Shown: positions 1-9,699, counted from the stretch's first letter. The stretch is 64,000 bases of DNA from Candidatus Altimarinota bacterium (GCA_028689065.1 JAQTWX010000003.1:1-64000); one strand, 5' to 3'. Numbers and translations: made by a program. Notes: generated by a model not told the origin, from the sequence alone.

Positions 1-2
1 CG

Positions 3-296
3 CCTGCTATTAGTAATGTTTGAGTTACGGGCTTTCAATTACATTCATTTACTGGAACTGTGTCGAATGTGGGCCTCCTGAAAAATCTCAAAGGTGATGC
101 GTATGACATAGATAAATATCTTTCTGACAATACGACTACGCTCATTGCGGTAGCACTATTCGTAGTGACTTTCATTTTCTTTGCTTGAGTTATGCTTTTT
201 GTCATCTTGGTAACCTATCTCAATATCCGAATCTATCTCGACAGAAAGTATTACTCCTATCTTCTGGATATAGAGATAATAGATAAGCTGAAATAG
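3..296 (+). CDS. C-terminal part of a membrane protein (5' end outside window)
   Basis: An open frame enters from the left edge and ends at TAG 294-296. It is open only if the TGA codons at 21-23 and near 185 are glycine. The visible 97 residues hold a polar stretch, then one strongly hydrophobic segment (about residues 47-70, LIAVALFVVTFIFF onward), then a basic and aromatic cytoplasmic-looking tail ending in DKLK. This is a single-pass or last-helix topology. No family is recognised. A hairpin terminator lies about 235 bases downstream. Confidence 0.6.
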
Positions 297-338
297 TACT
301 CTCATTAGGTTCGTTACCTATATCGCCTTACCTAAAAA

Positions 339-515
339 CTATTTCCCGTTGCGCCTTCCGAGGTAAAATTTCTTCCCGGATTCCCATCTTTCCCAAAGCA
401 TCTGTTCGAAACCTTCTTTGCTCGTATGCGGGTTCATTTTTAGGAATTCCTCATCTATCTCAAAAGCGCTTGGGGATGCGATGATTTTGGTTCGCCCGAG
501 TTCAGCAAACCGCAA
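339..515 (-). pseudogene. Possible decayed gene end, about 58 codons
   Basis: The minus strand is open from about 515 (TTG) to TAG at 339-341. Its protein-like composition includes FAELGRTKIIASPSAFEID and a basic end, YLGRRNGK. It has no convincing start or ribosome site, begins right beside a terminator hairpin, and is richer in GC than its surroundings. An internal ATG at 437 would give only 32 residues. I read it as a probable 3' remnant of a lost gene, but a short real gene is not excluded. Confidence 0.3.
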
Positions 516-529
516 CCAAAAGAAAATAA

Positions 530-560
530 AAAAACTTCAAGAGAAATCTTGAAGTTTTTT
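530..560. terminator. Hairpin terminator
   Basis: Perfect stem AAAACTTCAAGA / TCTTGAAGTTTT with a GAAA-type loop and T runs on both strands, so it could end transcription from either side. Confidence 0.75.
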
Positions 561-689
561 GTAGTTTTAAATTTCTTTTAAAAAGAAATGTTTTTTAAGG
601 TTGTTTTAGGATTAATCCTTATATTTGTTTGTGTAATTTAAAAACATGTATTGAAATTACTTTTAATTTATTTTTAAATATTTCGTTTT

Positions 690-863
690 ATGGAAACAAA
701 TAACAAGATTGAAACTTCTTCATGAATAGGAGAAAGGACTATAATTAGTCGTATCTTTAGTGAAGAAGATTTAAAAAAAGCTCAGGAACAAATGCCAAGA
801 GGATCAGGTTGTGATATGCTTGCGGAATATGTGCGAAATAAGACTAATAAAGCTACACAATAA
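690..863 (+). CDS. Small hypothetical protein, 57 aa
   Basis: ATG 690 to TAA 861-863, with TGA at 723-725 read as glycine (the TSSGIGERT context). The protein is hydrophilic with a short basic C-terminus (EYVRNKTNKATQ). There is no signal peptide or membrane segment and no recognised family. It converges on moxR with a 4-base gap. The tight packing and in-frame TGA support a real gene, but the length makes this moderate only. Confidence 0.5.
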
Positions 864-867
864 TATT

Positions 868-1845
868 TTATACAACAACGATATTTTCGAGAATCCCTGT
901 GATAATCTCATCTACTCCTATATCTTGTCCGATTGCTTCAAAGGTTCGTCCGATACGATGTCGAAGTACATCGTATACGATGGATTTTATATCATCAGGG
1001 ATAACATAGGAACGTCCTTCCATAACCGCCATAACTTTGGCGGTTTTTATGAGTGCAATGGAGGCACGTGGAGAAGCTCCAAAATCAATAAAATCTTTTC
1101 ATTTTATATACCCAAATTGTTCAGGATCACGTGTTGCGAGAACGATATTTGCGACATATTCGTAAATTTTTTCATCCACATGTACTTCTTTGGTTATCGT
1201 TTCTTGAATGGAAATAATGTCATCAGAAGAAAGTATTTCTTGTATTTCGGAAATTTCTCCTGAATTCATACGTTTCATAATCTCAATCTCTTCCGAACGA
1301 TTTGGATATCCTACTTCGGTTTTCAGAAGAAAACGATCGAGTTGTGCTTCAGGGAGAGAATAGGTTCCTTCTTGTTCGATAGGATTTTGAGTTGCGAGAA
1401 CGATAAAAGGAATCGGAAGTATATATGCTTCACCTCCGATAGTGACTTGTCGCTCTTGCATCGCCTCTAGGAGAGCGGATTGTACCTTAGCTGGGGCACG
1501 ATTAATCTCATCTGCGAGGAGAAAATTGGTGAAAATAGGTCCTCGATTGGTATAAAATTTTGACTCTTTTTGATTATACATTTGTCCACCGGTCAAATCC
1601 CCCGGAAGAAGGTCTGGAGTGAACTGGATACGAGCAGAATGGAGTCAAAGAGTACGGGAAATAGTCTCTACAGTTAGTGTTTTTGCAAGTCCTGGTACTC
1701 ATTCCAAAAGAATATGTCCACCAGAAAATAGGGCGATAAGAATATTACGGATGAGGATATCTTGTCCAATCACTCGTTTTGCCACTTCCTGACGAATGAG
1801 TGTAATACGAGAAGTAATGTCTTCGAGGGGAATTTGTGATGACAT
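868..1845 (-). CDS. MoxR-family AAA+ ATPase
   Basis: The 325-residue AAA+ ATPase is joined across three TGA(Gly) codons. The first completes the Walker A loop in GHILLEGVPGLAKT. The sequence then shows the MoxR core: Walker B with [10 protein letters not shown], the sensor segment [24 protein letters not shown], and the C-terminal [15 protein letters not shown] helix. MoxR ATPases are chaperone-like and usually act with DUF58 and VWA partners. Here those partners lie 41 kb away (42-44 kb). I chose the MSSQIP start at 1845. An in-frame ATG at 1896 would add a hydrophobic stretch not typical of the family. Confidence 0.9.
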
Positions 1846-1910
1846 ATGAAAATATTTTTTGATAAATAGAATAGGATAAGTATAAGGAAAAAACATATTT
1901 TTCCAAACAA

Positions 1911-1936
1911 AAAATCCCCCTCAGGAGGATTTTTTT
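1911..1936 (-). terminator. Terminator after the 396-aa gene
   Basis: Stem ATCCTCC / GGAGGAT followed on the minus strand by a T run. It lies downstream of the gene ending at 1995. Confidence 0.75.
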
Positions 1937-1994
1937 ATCGAACTTAAGAGAAAATATAGAAAGAGTAATTTTTAAATGTATCTAAAAGAGCTTA

Positions 1995-3185
1995 TTAAAT
2001 TGATGGAAAAAAAATCCCAAGAGCCTTATCAGCCTTTTGATCAATTATTTGTATATTATCTCCTTTTAATATAGTAAATTGAGCAACTTCTCTTATTTCC
2101 TTATTATTTTTAGTATCCAATACGGCACCAGAAAGTATTACTTGTACATTTCAAGTATTGTATTTTTTTTCTATTTTTAGGGAAATAGAACTATTGGGAA
2201 TACCCTTATTTCGTAGAGTAGATTCGATTTGTTCGACTAATGCTAATTGCTCAAGAGAATATTGAACCCATTGCATCATTCCTTCTTTTTCGGTGCGAGC
2301 TTTCCATGCTTGTGTATTCGCATAGAATCCAAGTGATGTTTTTCAATTTTGTTTTATCGAAACATGTATTCATTTGCAGGCTTTTGTAATTTTCATTTCT
2401 GCATTATTCTCTGAGAGTATGTTTTCTATATCCGTATCCTCTTTTAACTTTAAAACTTTATTATAAATTCTTGAATTATAAGGAGTGGTGAAATATTTTT
2501 CATCTCTGCAATTCTTTCCTTCCGTTGTAGATAATGGTTCTGATTTTACCGCAACTTTTTTTCATTTTCTTTCATGAGATCTTTTTTCCTGATCTATTAA
2601 TAATTGAATTAAATATCCTTTTGTTTCAATAAGATCATCCACATAGGATTTATTTAGTTCTTCTTTTTCTTTTAAAGATTGTTCTAGTTTGATATTTAAT
2701 TGCTTTGTTTTACTTAAATTATTTTTCAAATCCTCTATAACTATAAGATTATGTTCTCCTTCTAAAATAAGTTCTAGCGCAGTAGGTGTGTCTGATACAA
2801 GTTTCGCAAGAGCAGATGAACCTTCTGATAGAGGAGACTTTGGCCATATTTGTCATGGAACATTTCAGATGATTGTTCATACTGCCAATCCTACTCATCA
2901 TGTCAGAAGTATGAGTCGAGTTCGGGCTTTTTCTAACCTCTCAATATGTTCCTCTTGGGTAATTATTATTCCTTCTTGTTGCTTGATGGTCTGTGTTGCG
3001 CGTGAGCTTGCAAAATCCATTAGATCCTGTTTAGTTGGTGGTTCATGACCATCAGCCAATTGATTAAGAATCGGGAGATCAGAGTCTCTTCAGTTTTTAT
3101 CTCCTTTTTTCCCTTTCTGAAAAATTCTTATTGTTTGTGCTTTTTCTATAAATGTGCTAAGCCCTGGAATGTTCATAATCTTCAT
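1995..3185 (-). CDS. Unknown single-pass membrane protein with coiled coil, 396 aa
   Basis: One continuous 396-residue frame appears only when ten TGA codons are read as glycine. Four or five of them cluster in a predicted membrane helix (about residues 88-112, LILLTGGVGLAVGTIIGN). The N-terminal part is charged and cytoplasmic-looking. After the helix come a Glu/Lys-rich coiled coil (about 150-205, EQSLKEKEELNKSYVDDLIE) and a C-terminal alpha/beta region that ends in FFPSI. No family is recognised. The gene is monocistronic with its own terminator. The very high TGA density sets it apart from the housekeeping genes here. Confidence 0.7.
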
Positions 3186-3281
3186 GATTAAAGTATAGAA
3201 TTTTTCGTATATTTATATGAAAATATTAATTTTGTCAATATTAAATTGAAATTTCTCTCTGGTTTTCGATAAGTCCAAGTT

Positions 3282-3310
3282 TTGCTTTTCAAATAAAAAT
3301 ATGTTATTAT
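3282..3310 (+). promoter_or_regulatory. Sigma70-type promoter of the M23-SLH gene
   Basis: TTGCTT (3282-3287), a 17-base spacer, then TATTAT (3305-3310), which lies 33 bases before the ATG. Confidence 0.6.
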
Positions 3311-3342
3311 AAAAAAGTAATTACAAATAAATACCAATATCT

Positions 3343-4959
3343 ATGCAAAAAAAACAACTTTCTCCGCTTTCAATTCTCTGGATATGTAATTTGATTCTCT
3401 TTATTGCTACTTTTATAAGTGGACCAAGTCTTTCTTTTCTCAAGTCTTCAGTACTTGAGTATAATAATATCTCTTCGGATCCATTTGATGGGGCTATATT
3501 ACCAATTGCTTACATTCCAGATTGGTCAAAAGCAGAAAATATAAATAAAGGGCGATTATTTGATAGTTTTGAGATTTCTGATTTTCTCCCTATTCCAGAA
3601 TATGACACTGAACTTCTCGCAGATGTTTCTCTGAAAACTGCTGCTGCAACTATTCTTCATTACACATATCCTGTTGTGTATATGGGGAGTTATCGAGGAA
3701 ATTATATAGAGTATAATGGAAGTCATGATGCAGTCGATATTCGTGCACCACTTGGAACTCCTGTAATGGCTATCGCTAATGGAGTTGTAGTTAAAGTAAA
3801 AAACATAGATACAGGAGATGGGAAATATGTCATTATTCGACATGATAATGTAGATATGAATGGAGAAAAAGACACACTTTATTCTGGATATGGACATCTT
3901 TCAGATATATTTGCTGTAGAAGGAACAAAGATTCAACGTGGAGAGGTGTTAGGAAAAGTTGGAATGACAGGAATAACCACTACTCCTCATCTTCATTTTC
4001 AGATTGATAAAAGTAATGCACCGTTTCACATGTACTGGCCATATACTTTTCGTGAAGCATCTGATCTCGGACTTGATTTCTTTGGGGCTATCAATGTTGG
4101 TCTTGGAAAAGAAAATGCCATGCGTTATACTGTTCATCCGATGAACTTTATAAAAGATCATCCTGTTCTTAGTTCTGCGCCAGTGGAAATTAGTAACAAT
4201 AGTATTCCTCTGTCTGAACCAATAAAATCACCACTTGTCGTATCTTCTCAAGTAGTTGCTGATACTACTACTCCAAGTGCAAATGTTGTGGAAACGGTTG
4301 TTTCAAAGATAGATATTCCTGTTGTAGAAGAAATCGTTCAAAAATCGGAGTTAGCAACACCTGAAGAACCAATATCTACTGTACAAGAAACTATCGCAAC
4401 ACCATTTATTAATGCTTCGAATTTTATTTCTGATAATGTTCATATTTTTAGTGATATTCCTGTGGATTCCACTTTTTATAGTGCCACTAAATACCTCAAA
4501 GAAGCCGGAGTAGTAAATGGATATGCTGATGGAGGTTTTCATCCTGCTGATAAGATTACTCGAAGTGAAACTATTCTTCTCTATGATAGACTCTTTAAAA
4601 AAGAAAATAGTACTATTGAAATAAATCTTCCTTTTATTGATATTCTTCCGTCTGATGAGATTGCCCCAGCACTAACAAGAGCTTTTATGCGTGGAATAGT
4701 TGCAAAAAATAATTATTTCCGTCCCAATGATTCTCTAACAAGAGCAGAAGCTATTACTTTACTTATTAGAACTTCTGGAATACCACTTGATACTTCTAAG
4801 ACTAGTCTCTTTGACGATGTAAAAATAAATAGCTCTCATATGGTATATATTAATACCTTTGCGAAATATCTTGGAGTTACTGGTACAAACTTTCAACCAA
4901 ATACTGACATTACTCGAGGAGAACTTGCAAAGATACTATACATATTTAATCAGAGATAA
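3343..4959 (+). CDS. SLH-anchored M23 family metallopeptidase
   Basis: The 538-residue exported protein contains no TGA. An N-terminal hydrophobic segment (about residues 9-30) acts as signal or anchor. A LytM/M23 peptidase domain (about 120-225) keeps the zinc and catalytic residues: H128-x3-D132, H185 in GYGHL, and the H216-L-H218 pair in PHLHF. A Ser/Thr/Val-rich linker follows. Three SLH repeats (about 369-418, 431-478, 489-538) fill the C-terminus, with motifs such as GYADGGFHPADKITRSE and FRPNDSLTRAEA. M23 enzymes cleave peptidoglycan cross-links. SLH domains hold proteins on the cell wall. It has its own promoter and terminator. Confidence 0.92.
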   Translation: MQKKQLSPLSILWICNLILFIATFISGPSLSFLKSSVLEYNNISSDPFDGAILPIAYIPDWSKAENINKGRLFDSFEISDFLPIPEYDTELLADVSLKTAAATILHYTYPVVYMGSYRGNYIEYNGSHDAVDIRAPLGTPVMAIANGVVVKVKNIDTGDGKYVIIRHDNVDMNGEKDTLYSGYGHLSDIFAVEGTKIQRGEVLGKVGMTGITTTPHLHFQIDKSNAPFHMYWPYTFREASDLGLDFFGAINVGLGKENAMRYTVHPMNFIKDHPVLSSAPVEISNNSIPLSEPIKSPLVVSSQVVADTTTPSANVVETVVSKIDIPVVEEIVQKSELATPEEPISTVQETIATPFINASNFISDNVHIFSDIPVDSTFYSATKYLKEAGVVNGYADGGFHPADKITRSETILLYDRLFKKENSTIEINLPFIDILPSDEIAPALTRAFMRGIVAKNNYFRPNDSLTRAEAITLLIRTSGIPLDTSKTSLFDDVKINSSHMVYINTFAKYLGVTGTNFQPNTDITRGELAKILYIFNQR

Positions 4960-4960
4960 T

Positions 4961-4992
4961 AAAAAAAGAGAGCTCATGAGCTCTCTTTTTTT
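4961..4992. terminator. Bidirectional terminator
   Basis: Stem AAAGAGAGCT / AGCTCTCTTT with flanking A and T runs. It lies between the convergent M23-SLH gene and galU. Confidence 0.85.
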
Positions 4993-5003
4993 ATTATTAT
5001 GTC

Positions 5004-5873
5004 TTATATTCTTGTTTTCATAAATTCACGAAGTTTTTGTCATAAGTCTTCTCTGTCAAGTGCATAATCAATAGTTGCTTTCAGAAATCCAAACTTGTCT
5101 CCAGTATCATATCGATCTCCTTCAAGTTCAAGCCCATAGATATCTCTATCTGATACCATAGCTGCGAAAGCATCGGCGAGCCGAAGCTCTCCATCTTTGC
5201 TTGCAGTTCCATGAGATTGTTCTATATAATCAAAAACTTCAGGCGTGATAATATATTTTCCGATAACTCCGAGTCTGGAAGTAGTTTCTGTTGCTTTTGG
5301 TTTCTCAAGAAATTTATCTACCAAGTGAATCTTATGTTCCGAAGAACTGGATTCGATTATACCATACGATGAAACTCTCTTATCAGAAACTTTTTCTAAA
5401 GCGATAATAGGAGTCTGTTTACGGGAAAAAGCTTCGATAAGCTGAGTTGCTCCTCATTTCTCTCCTTTTATAAGATCGTCTCCGAAAAGTACGAGACAAG
5501 GCTCGTTTCCGATAAATGGTCGCGCTCGAAGAATTGCATCTCCATCTCCTCGTGGAATTGGTTGTCGTACATAGGCAATACGTGCAAGATTTGGAATACT
5601 TTCAACGGATGCAAGAAGATCATGTTTCTTTTTTTCAACGAGCGTATGTTCCAGTTCAAATGAAGTATCGAAATGATCTTCGATTGAATGTTTCCCTCGT
5701 CCAGTGACGATGACGATATCAGTAATACCCGCCGCAACAGCTTCTTCTATAAGGTACTGGAGAACCGGCTTGTCCACAATCGGGAGCATTTCCTTTGGCA
5801 TCGCTTTAGTTGCTGGAAGGAATCGCGTTCCATATCCAGCTGCTGCGATAATACATTTACGAATCTTTTGCAT
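5004..5873 (-). CDS. galU: UTP--glucose-1-phosphate uridylyltransferase
   Basis: This 289-residue enzyme makes UDP-glucose from UTP and glucose-1-phosphate, feeding surface polysaccharide synthesis. The N-terminus has the nucleotidyltransferase signature [20 protein letters not shown]. Further on are the LVLFGDDL metal-binding stretch, VDKFLEKP and [15 protein letters not shown], all GalU features at normal length. TGA(Gly) occurs twice, once in KGEKGGATQL and once just before the C-terminus. It converges on the M23-SLH gene. Confidence 0.93.
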
Positions 5874-5966
5874 AAGAGAAAGTAAGGAAAATAAAACGCG
5901 GCTAAATATAGTGAAAAAATGAATTTATGCAAGAAGTTCCTTTGTATTCTAGGATATATAAAAAAT

Positions 5967-5994
5967 TTGACAAAAAGCCATGTTTTCTTATCTT
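5967..5994 (+). promoter_or_regulatory. Candidate promoter of the small exported protein
   Basis: Consensus TTGACA at 5967-5972, a 16-base spacer and TATCTT at 5989-5994. It lies about 55 bases before ATG 6049, which itself has a good AAAGGAG ribosome site. Confidence 0.5.
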
Positions 5995-6048
5995 GAAATG
6001 GTCCATATGGATACAAAAACATAGTGTAAATTAAAGGAGAGCTGAAAG

Positions 6049-6333
6049 ATGAAGCAGAAACAAAAAGCAGTATTATTACTCGCAGTTGTTGTCATATTGG
6101 CTTCTACTACTGCTATTGCAGCCGATGTAGGTAGTCCAGTCTTAAATGACAAAGAAGCTGTCACCCCCATCAGTAATAATGACCATCATGGGAAAGTGGT
6201 ATATGAAGAAGGTAATGTTGATGCTTTGCCTTCAGAATTTCTGACAAGAGTGGTGTGTATCGAGGAAGAAGAACCTTATTGCCAGAAAACAAAACCCGAT
6301 AAACCATGAATCACAAATATATCCATTTTGTAG
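6049..6333 (+). CDS. Small exported protein, 94 aa
   Basis: The start is set by a strong AAAGGAG site about 9 bases upstream. Residues 1-25 form a clear signal peptide: a basic start, MKQKQK, a hydrophobic core, and likely cleavage after AIA. The mature part is acidic (EEGN, IEEEEPYC) with two cysteines. Reading TGA 6307-6309 as glycine adds eight residues (GITNISIL) before TAG. No family is recognised. It stands alone with a promoter and a terminator. Confidence 0.7.
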
Positions 6334-6368
6334 TATAAGAATACTATCTTAATGGAAAGCAAAAAAGA

Positions 6369-6395
6369 AAAACTCACCAATTTGGTGAGTTTTTT
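6369..6395. terminator. Bidirectional terminator
   Basis: Stem ACTCACCA / TGGTGAGT with flanking A and T runs, between the small exported protein gene and sufD. Confidence 0.8.
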
Positions 6396-6416
6396 GTACA
6401 TAAAATGGATGGTTTA

Positions 6417-7085
6417 TTATTGGGAAAATACAAAAATCTTTTCTTTACATTTATTATACATTTCTTCATCTACCTTTTTGAGTCCTGTAAATATCTCGGA
6501 GATGGCTCCATCAAGCAATAACCCAGTTCCTTCATCGCGATTGAAACCACGGCTTCGGAGGTAGAAGAGTTCTTCGTCGGAGATACGGTCGATGGCGAGC
6601 GCATGGCTCGCTTCGATATCATCGGAGTGAACGATGAGTGCAGGAATCCCGCGGATTTTTCCACCGGATCCAAGGAAAATATGCCGTTCTTTCAGTCTTC
6701 CGACGATTCGTTTCACTCCTTCCTGAATTTCTATTGAACTATCAAGTAGCACTTCCCCGTCGGTTTCAGCAAGCGACAGGATATAAATCTCAGATGAAGC
6801 ATCGTTTACTTCAAAAGAACTCTTGATAATCGCTTCTATTTTTTCATTTTCCTGTGTATGAAATCCGCATTGAATCTGAGAATTACTTCCTGCCCCTTGG
6901 TGGATAATCCGAAGATGGAGTTTTCCGCTCGTTCGAGCACTATAGAAATCAAGTTTCGCTCATTCTGCGAGGATGATAACTTGTTCAGTATTATTATTCT
7001 CGGAATCCAAAATAATCCAAGATTCATTCGATGGAATATGGATAGTTTGTGGGAATAAATGAAGGTATTGAATTTGATTTTTCAT
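6417..7085 (-). CDS. sufD: SufD-like Fe-S cluster scaffold subunit
   Basis: The 222-residue protein has the SufB/SufD beta-helix C-terminal core: IRGIPALIVHSDDIEASHALAID, then SDEELFYLRSRG and LLLDGAISEIF. It is shorter than typical SufD (about 400 residues), lacking most of the N-terminal region, so the SufD assignment rests on the core and on position 21 bases after sufB. One TGA(Gly) falls at residue 42 (ILAEGAKLDF). SufD forms the SufBCD scaffold that builds [Fe-S] clusters. A terminator follows, so no sufS or sufU belongs to this unit. Confidence 0.82.
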
Positions 7086-7106
7086 AGAGTTTTATATAAA
7101 AATATT

Positions 7107-8489
7107 TTATTTCTCCATCTCCATCGCGATGAGCACATTCATCTCAGCGGCATATTCGAGCGGGAGTTCTCGAACAACTGGGGAGAGAAATCCATTTACA
7201 ATCATTGTTTTTGCTGATTCTTCATCGATTCCACGACCCTGTATATAAAAGAGTGCTTCTTCGGAGATTTTCCCAGCACTTGCTTCGTGGGCGACGGTGG
7301 AGGAACTATTTCCAACTCGGATATCTGGGAAAGTATCACTCTTGGAGAGGGAATCGAGAATGAGTCCATCACACTCAATCTTTGCGACTGCTCCGATGGC
7401 AGATGGTTTTACATCAAGAAGTCCTCGGTACGTTGCTCGACCACCACCCTTAGAGAGGGATTTTGAAAGTACTGTCGAAGTAGTGTGTTCTCCAATATGG
7501 ATAACCTTTGCTCCAGTATCCGTATCTTGTCCGGCTGCTGCGAGAGCTACTCCTATATGTGTCGCGGAACTTCGGTCTCCTTTGAGAACTGAGCACGGAT
7601 AGAGCATAGTAACTCCAGAACCCATATTTCCTCCAACCCACTCCATAAACCCTTCTTCTTCGACGATTGCCCGCTTGGTATTGAGATTATAAGTATCGAT
7701 GGACCAATTTTCTACACTCGAATATCGCATCTTTGCCTTTTTTCCAACATATATCTCCACTCCTCCGGCATGGAGACTTGCAGTTCCGTACTTCGGTGCT
7801 GAACACCCTTCGATGTAATGCACTTGAGCCTCATCTTCTATGATAATAATTGTATGTTCAAACTGTCCTCATGCACGAACATTCATACGGAAATATGCCT
7901 GAAGTGGATCGTTGATAACAACTCCGCGCGGAACATAGAGAAATGTTCCTCCGCTCCAAACTGCCGCATGGAGTGCTGCAAATTTATGATCATGAATAGG
8001 AATCGCTTTCATAAAATGGTTTCGTACAAGTTCTTCATGCTCATGAATTGCCACGGACATATCTTCAAAAATTACTCCAAGATCTGCGAGTTCCTGACGG
8101 AGATTATGATATATAACTTCACTATCATACTGAGCTCCGACTCCTGCAAGCATAGCTTTTTCTGCTTCAGGGATACCGAGTCGGTCGAAGGTTCGTTTAA
8201 TATCATCAGGTACATCTTCCCAGTTTTTTTTATCTCCTTCCACTTGAGCCTTTGCAAAATACCGAATGGAGTCCAAATCAAGTCCACTTAAATCTGGTCC
8301 CCAAGTAGGAAGTGGTTTACTTCGAAATACTTCCAATGCCTTGAGTCGAAGTTCGAGCATCCACTCGGGATCATGATTCGATTCAGAAATCTTTCGGACT
8401 ACTTCCTTAGTAAGTCCTGCATCGGAAATGTCACGATAGGTGATTTCATCACTCGTATCGAGTTGAGATTGGAGGGAATTATTTGACAT
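7107..8489 (-). CDS. sufB: Fe-S cluster assembly scaffold SufB
   Basis: The 460-residue, full-length SufB includes GVGAQYDSEVIYHN, SGGTFLYVPRGV and the core VHYIEGCSAPKYGTASLHAG with the conserved cysteine. Near the end come VAHEASAGKISEEALFYIQ and VNGFLSPVVRELP. One TGA is read as glycine at 7866-7868. The product forms the scaffold with SufC and SufD in the cytoplasm. It is followed closely by sufD. Upstream, a divergent hypothetical ORF separates it from sufC. Confidence 0.95.
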
Positions 8490-8537
8490 TTTTTAAAAAA
8501 GTCTTATATATAAAATATTTATTTGCTAATTACTAAT

Positions 8538-8918
8538 ATGCGCATTTGAGGAGAAACTATACCGGAACAAGCAGTAAGGATACATTGTGAGCTCTCAGAG
8601 AGACCTGCGCCATTTACTGATCATAGAATTCATTTTCTTGACCCGGAAACTGATGCTCCATTATCAGGTTTCCCTTATGGAAGTTGTGGTCATCCTGTTA
8701 ATGATCCTAATATATTAAAGACTCTTGAAGAAGTGAAAGGGAAAATAATACATTTCCTATGACTTCGATATAAAATATGTTCAGATACAACTGGTTGAAA
8801 TATTGTTGATGCTCCAAGAACCTATGATTATGTTGGCCCAATAGTAGGAATTTGTTTTCAGAAACTGGATGATTCAGGAAATTTCTGAAAAATAATTAAT
8901 GTAGGAATGTTGGAATAA
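8538..8918 (+). CDS. Hypothetical protein, 126 aa, inserted within the suf locus
   Basis: This frame is open only with four TGA codons as glycine (for example MRIGGET and FLGLRY). It runs opposite to the suf genes: 48 bases from the sufB start and 3 bases from the sufC stop. The protein is soluble-looking with four cysteines, a YGSCGHPVNDP stretch and TYDYVGPIVGICFQ. No family is recognised. The exact fit between its neighbours and the lineage-typical TGA use support a real gene. Confidence 0.6.
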
Positions 8919-8921
8919 AGA

Positions 8922-9650
8922 CTATGATTCAAATCCTTCCACTCCAATTTTCTCTACTAATTCTTTTCCTCATCGCTCGGCAATTTCTCCATTTTTTAAA
9001 ATAATTACCTCGTCTGGTGCAACAAACTCGGTCATACGGAAGTTATGAGTGATGATAATGAGGGTATTTTCGGAAGTCTTAACTCGAGCAAGAAGCTCCG
9101 CTACTGTACGGAACGCATCGATGTCGAGTCCGCTCTCGATTTCATCCAGTATTATGTACTTCGGATTCAGGAGCTTCATCTGGAGAATCTCTATTTTCCG
9201 TTTCTCCCCACCCGAGAATCCGACATTCAGGTCACGATCGAGGAATGCTTCTGGAATACCAAGCTCTTTCGTGAGTGTTGTGAGATACCTTCGGCAAAGA
9301 AAAGGGGAGAGGGGTTTATTTCCTGTAGAAAGATGTTTATTGTGAATCGTACGGAGATATTCTCCGAGTCGTACTCCTCGTACTTCTGGGATATTTTGAA
9401 GTGAGAGGAATAGTCCTTGATAGCTTCGTTCATCGGGAGTCATCGTTGCAAGATTTTGACCATCAATCGTCATATTCCCCCCGTCTATCTGGTACTTCGG
9501 ATGTCCCATGAGGGTCAAAGCAAGCGAAGATTTTCCACTTCCATTCTGTCCGAGGAGATAATAGGTTTTTCCTGTCTCAAAGGAGATATCAATATTTCGG
9601 AGAATCTCCTTTCATTCCACGGAAACTCGAAGATTTTGTATTTGAATCAT
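8922..9650 (-). CDS. sufC: Fe-S cluster assembly ATPase SufC
   Basis: The 242-residue ABC-type ATPase drives the SufBCD scaffold. It has Walker A GQNGSGKSS, signature FSGGEKRKIEI, Walker B YIILDEIESGLD and the switch histidine in IITHN. TGA(Gly) occurs at SVEGKEI and AERGGKEL. Full length. It is separated from sufB by an opposite-strand gene, so sufC has its own transcription start or is read through an antisense ORF. Confidence 0.95.
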
Positions 9651-9665
9651 GATAAAATTTAATGG

Positions 9666-9699
9666 TGACTAAATTGGTCATATATTATCGAAAACGATA
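9666..9699. promoter_or_regulatory. Two palindromes upstream of sufC, possible operator
   Basis: TGAC-N7-GTCA (9666-9680) and TATCG-AAAA-CGATA (9686-9699) lie 16-50 bases before the sufC start, in the promoter zone. Their position fits regulator binding, but no regulator is identified. Confidence 0.35.

Noticed and set aside
811-1263. 150-codon plus-strand ORF
   Set aside because: It is the antisense shadow of moxR, which has clear AAA+ motifs. Its composition (Cys, Phe, Tyr, Asn-rich) is not protein-like.
2689-3048. 119-codon plus-strand ORF
   Set aside because: Antisense to the 396-residue unknown gene once TGA is read as glycine. It has no ribosome site or family features.
5040-5873. galU as two broken genes (pseudogene)
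   Set aside because: The break is an in-frame TGA at a glycine position. The joined protein is full length with all motifs. The same applies to most apparently split genes in this window.
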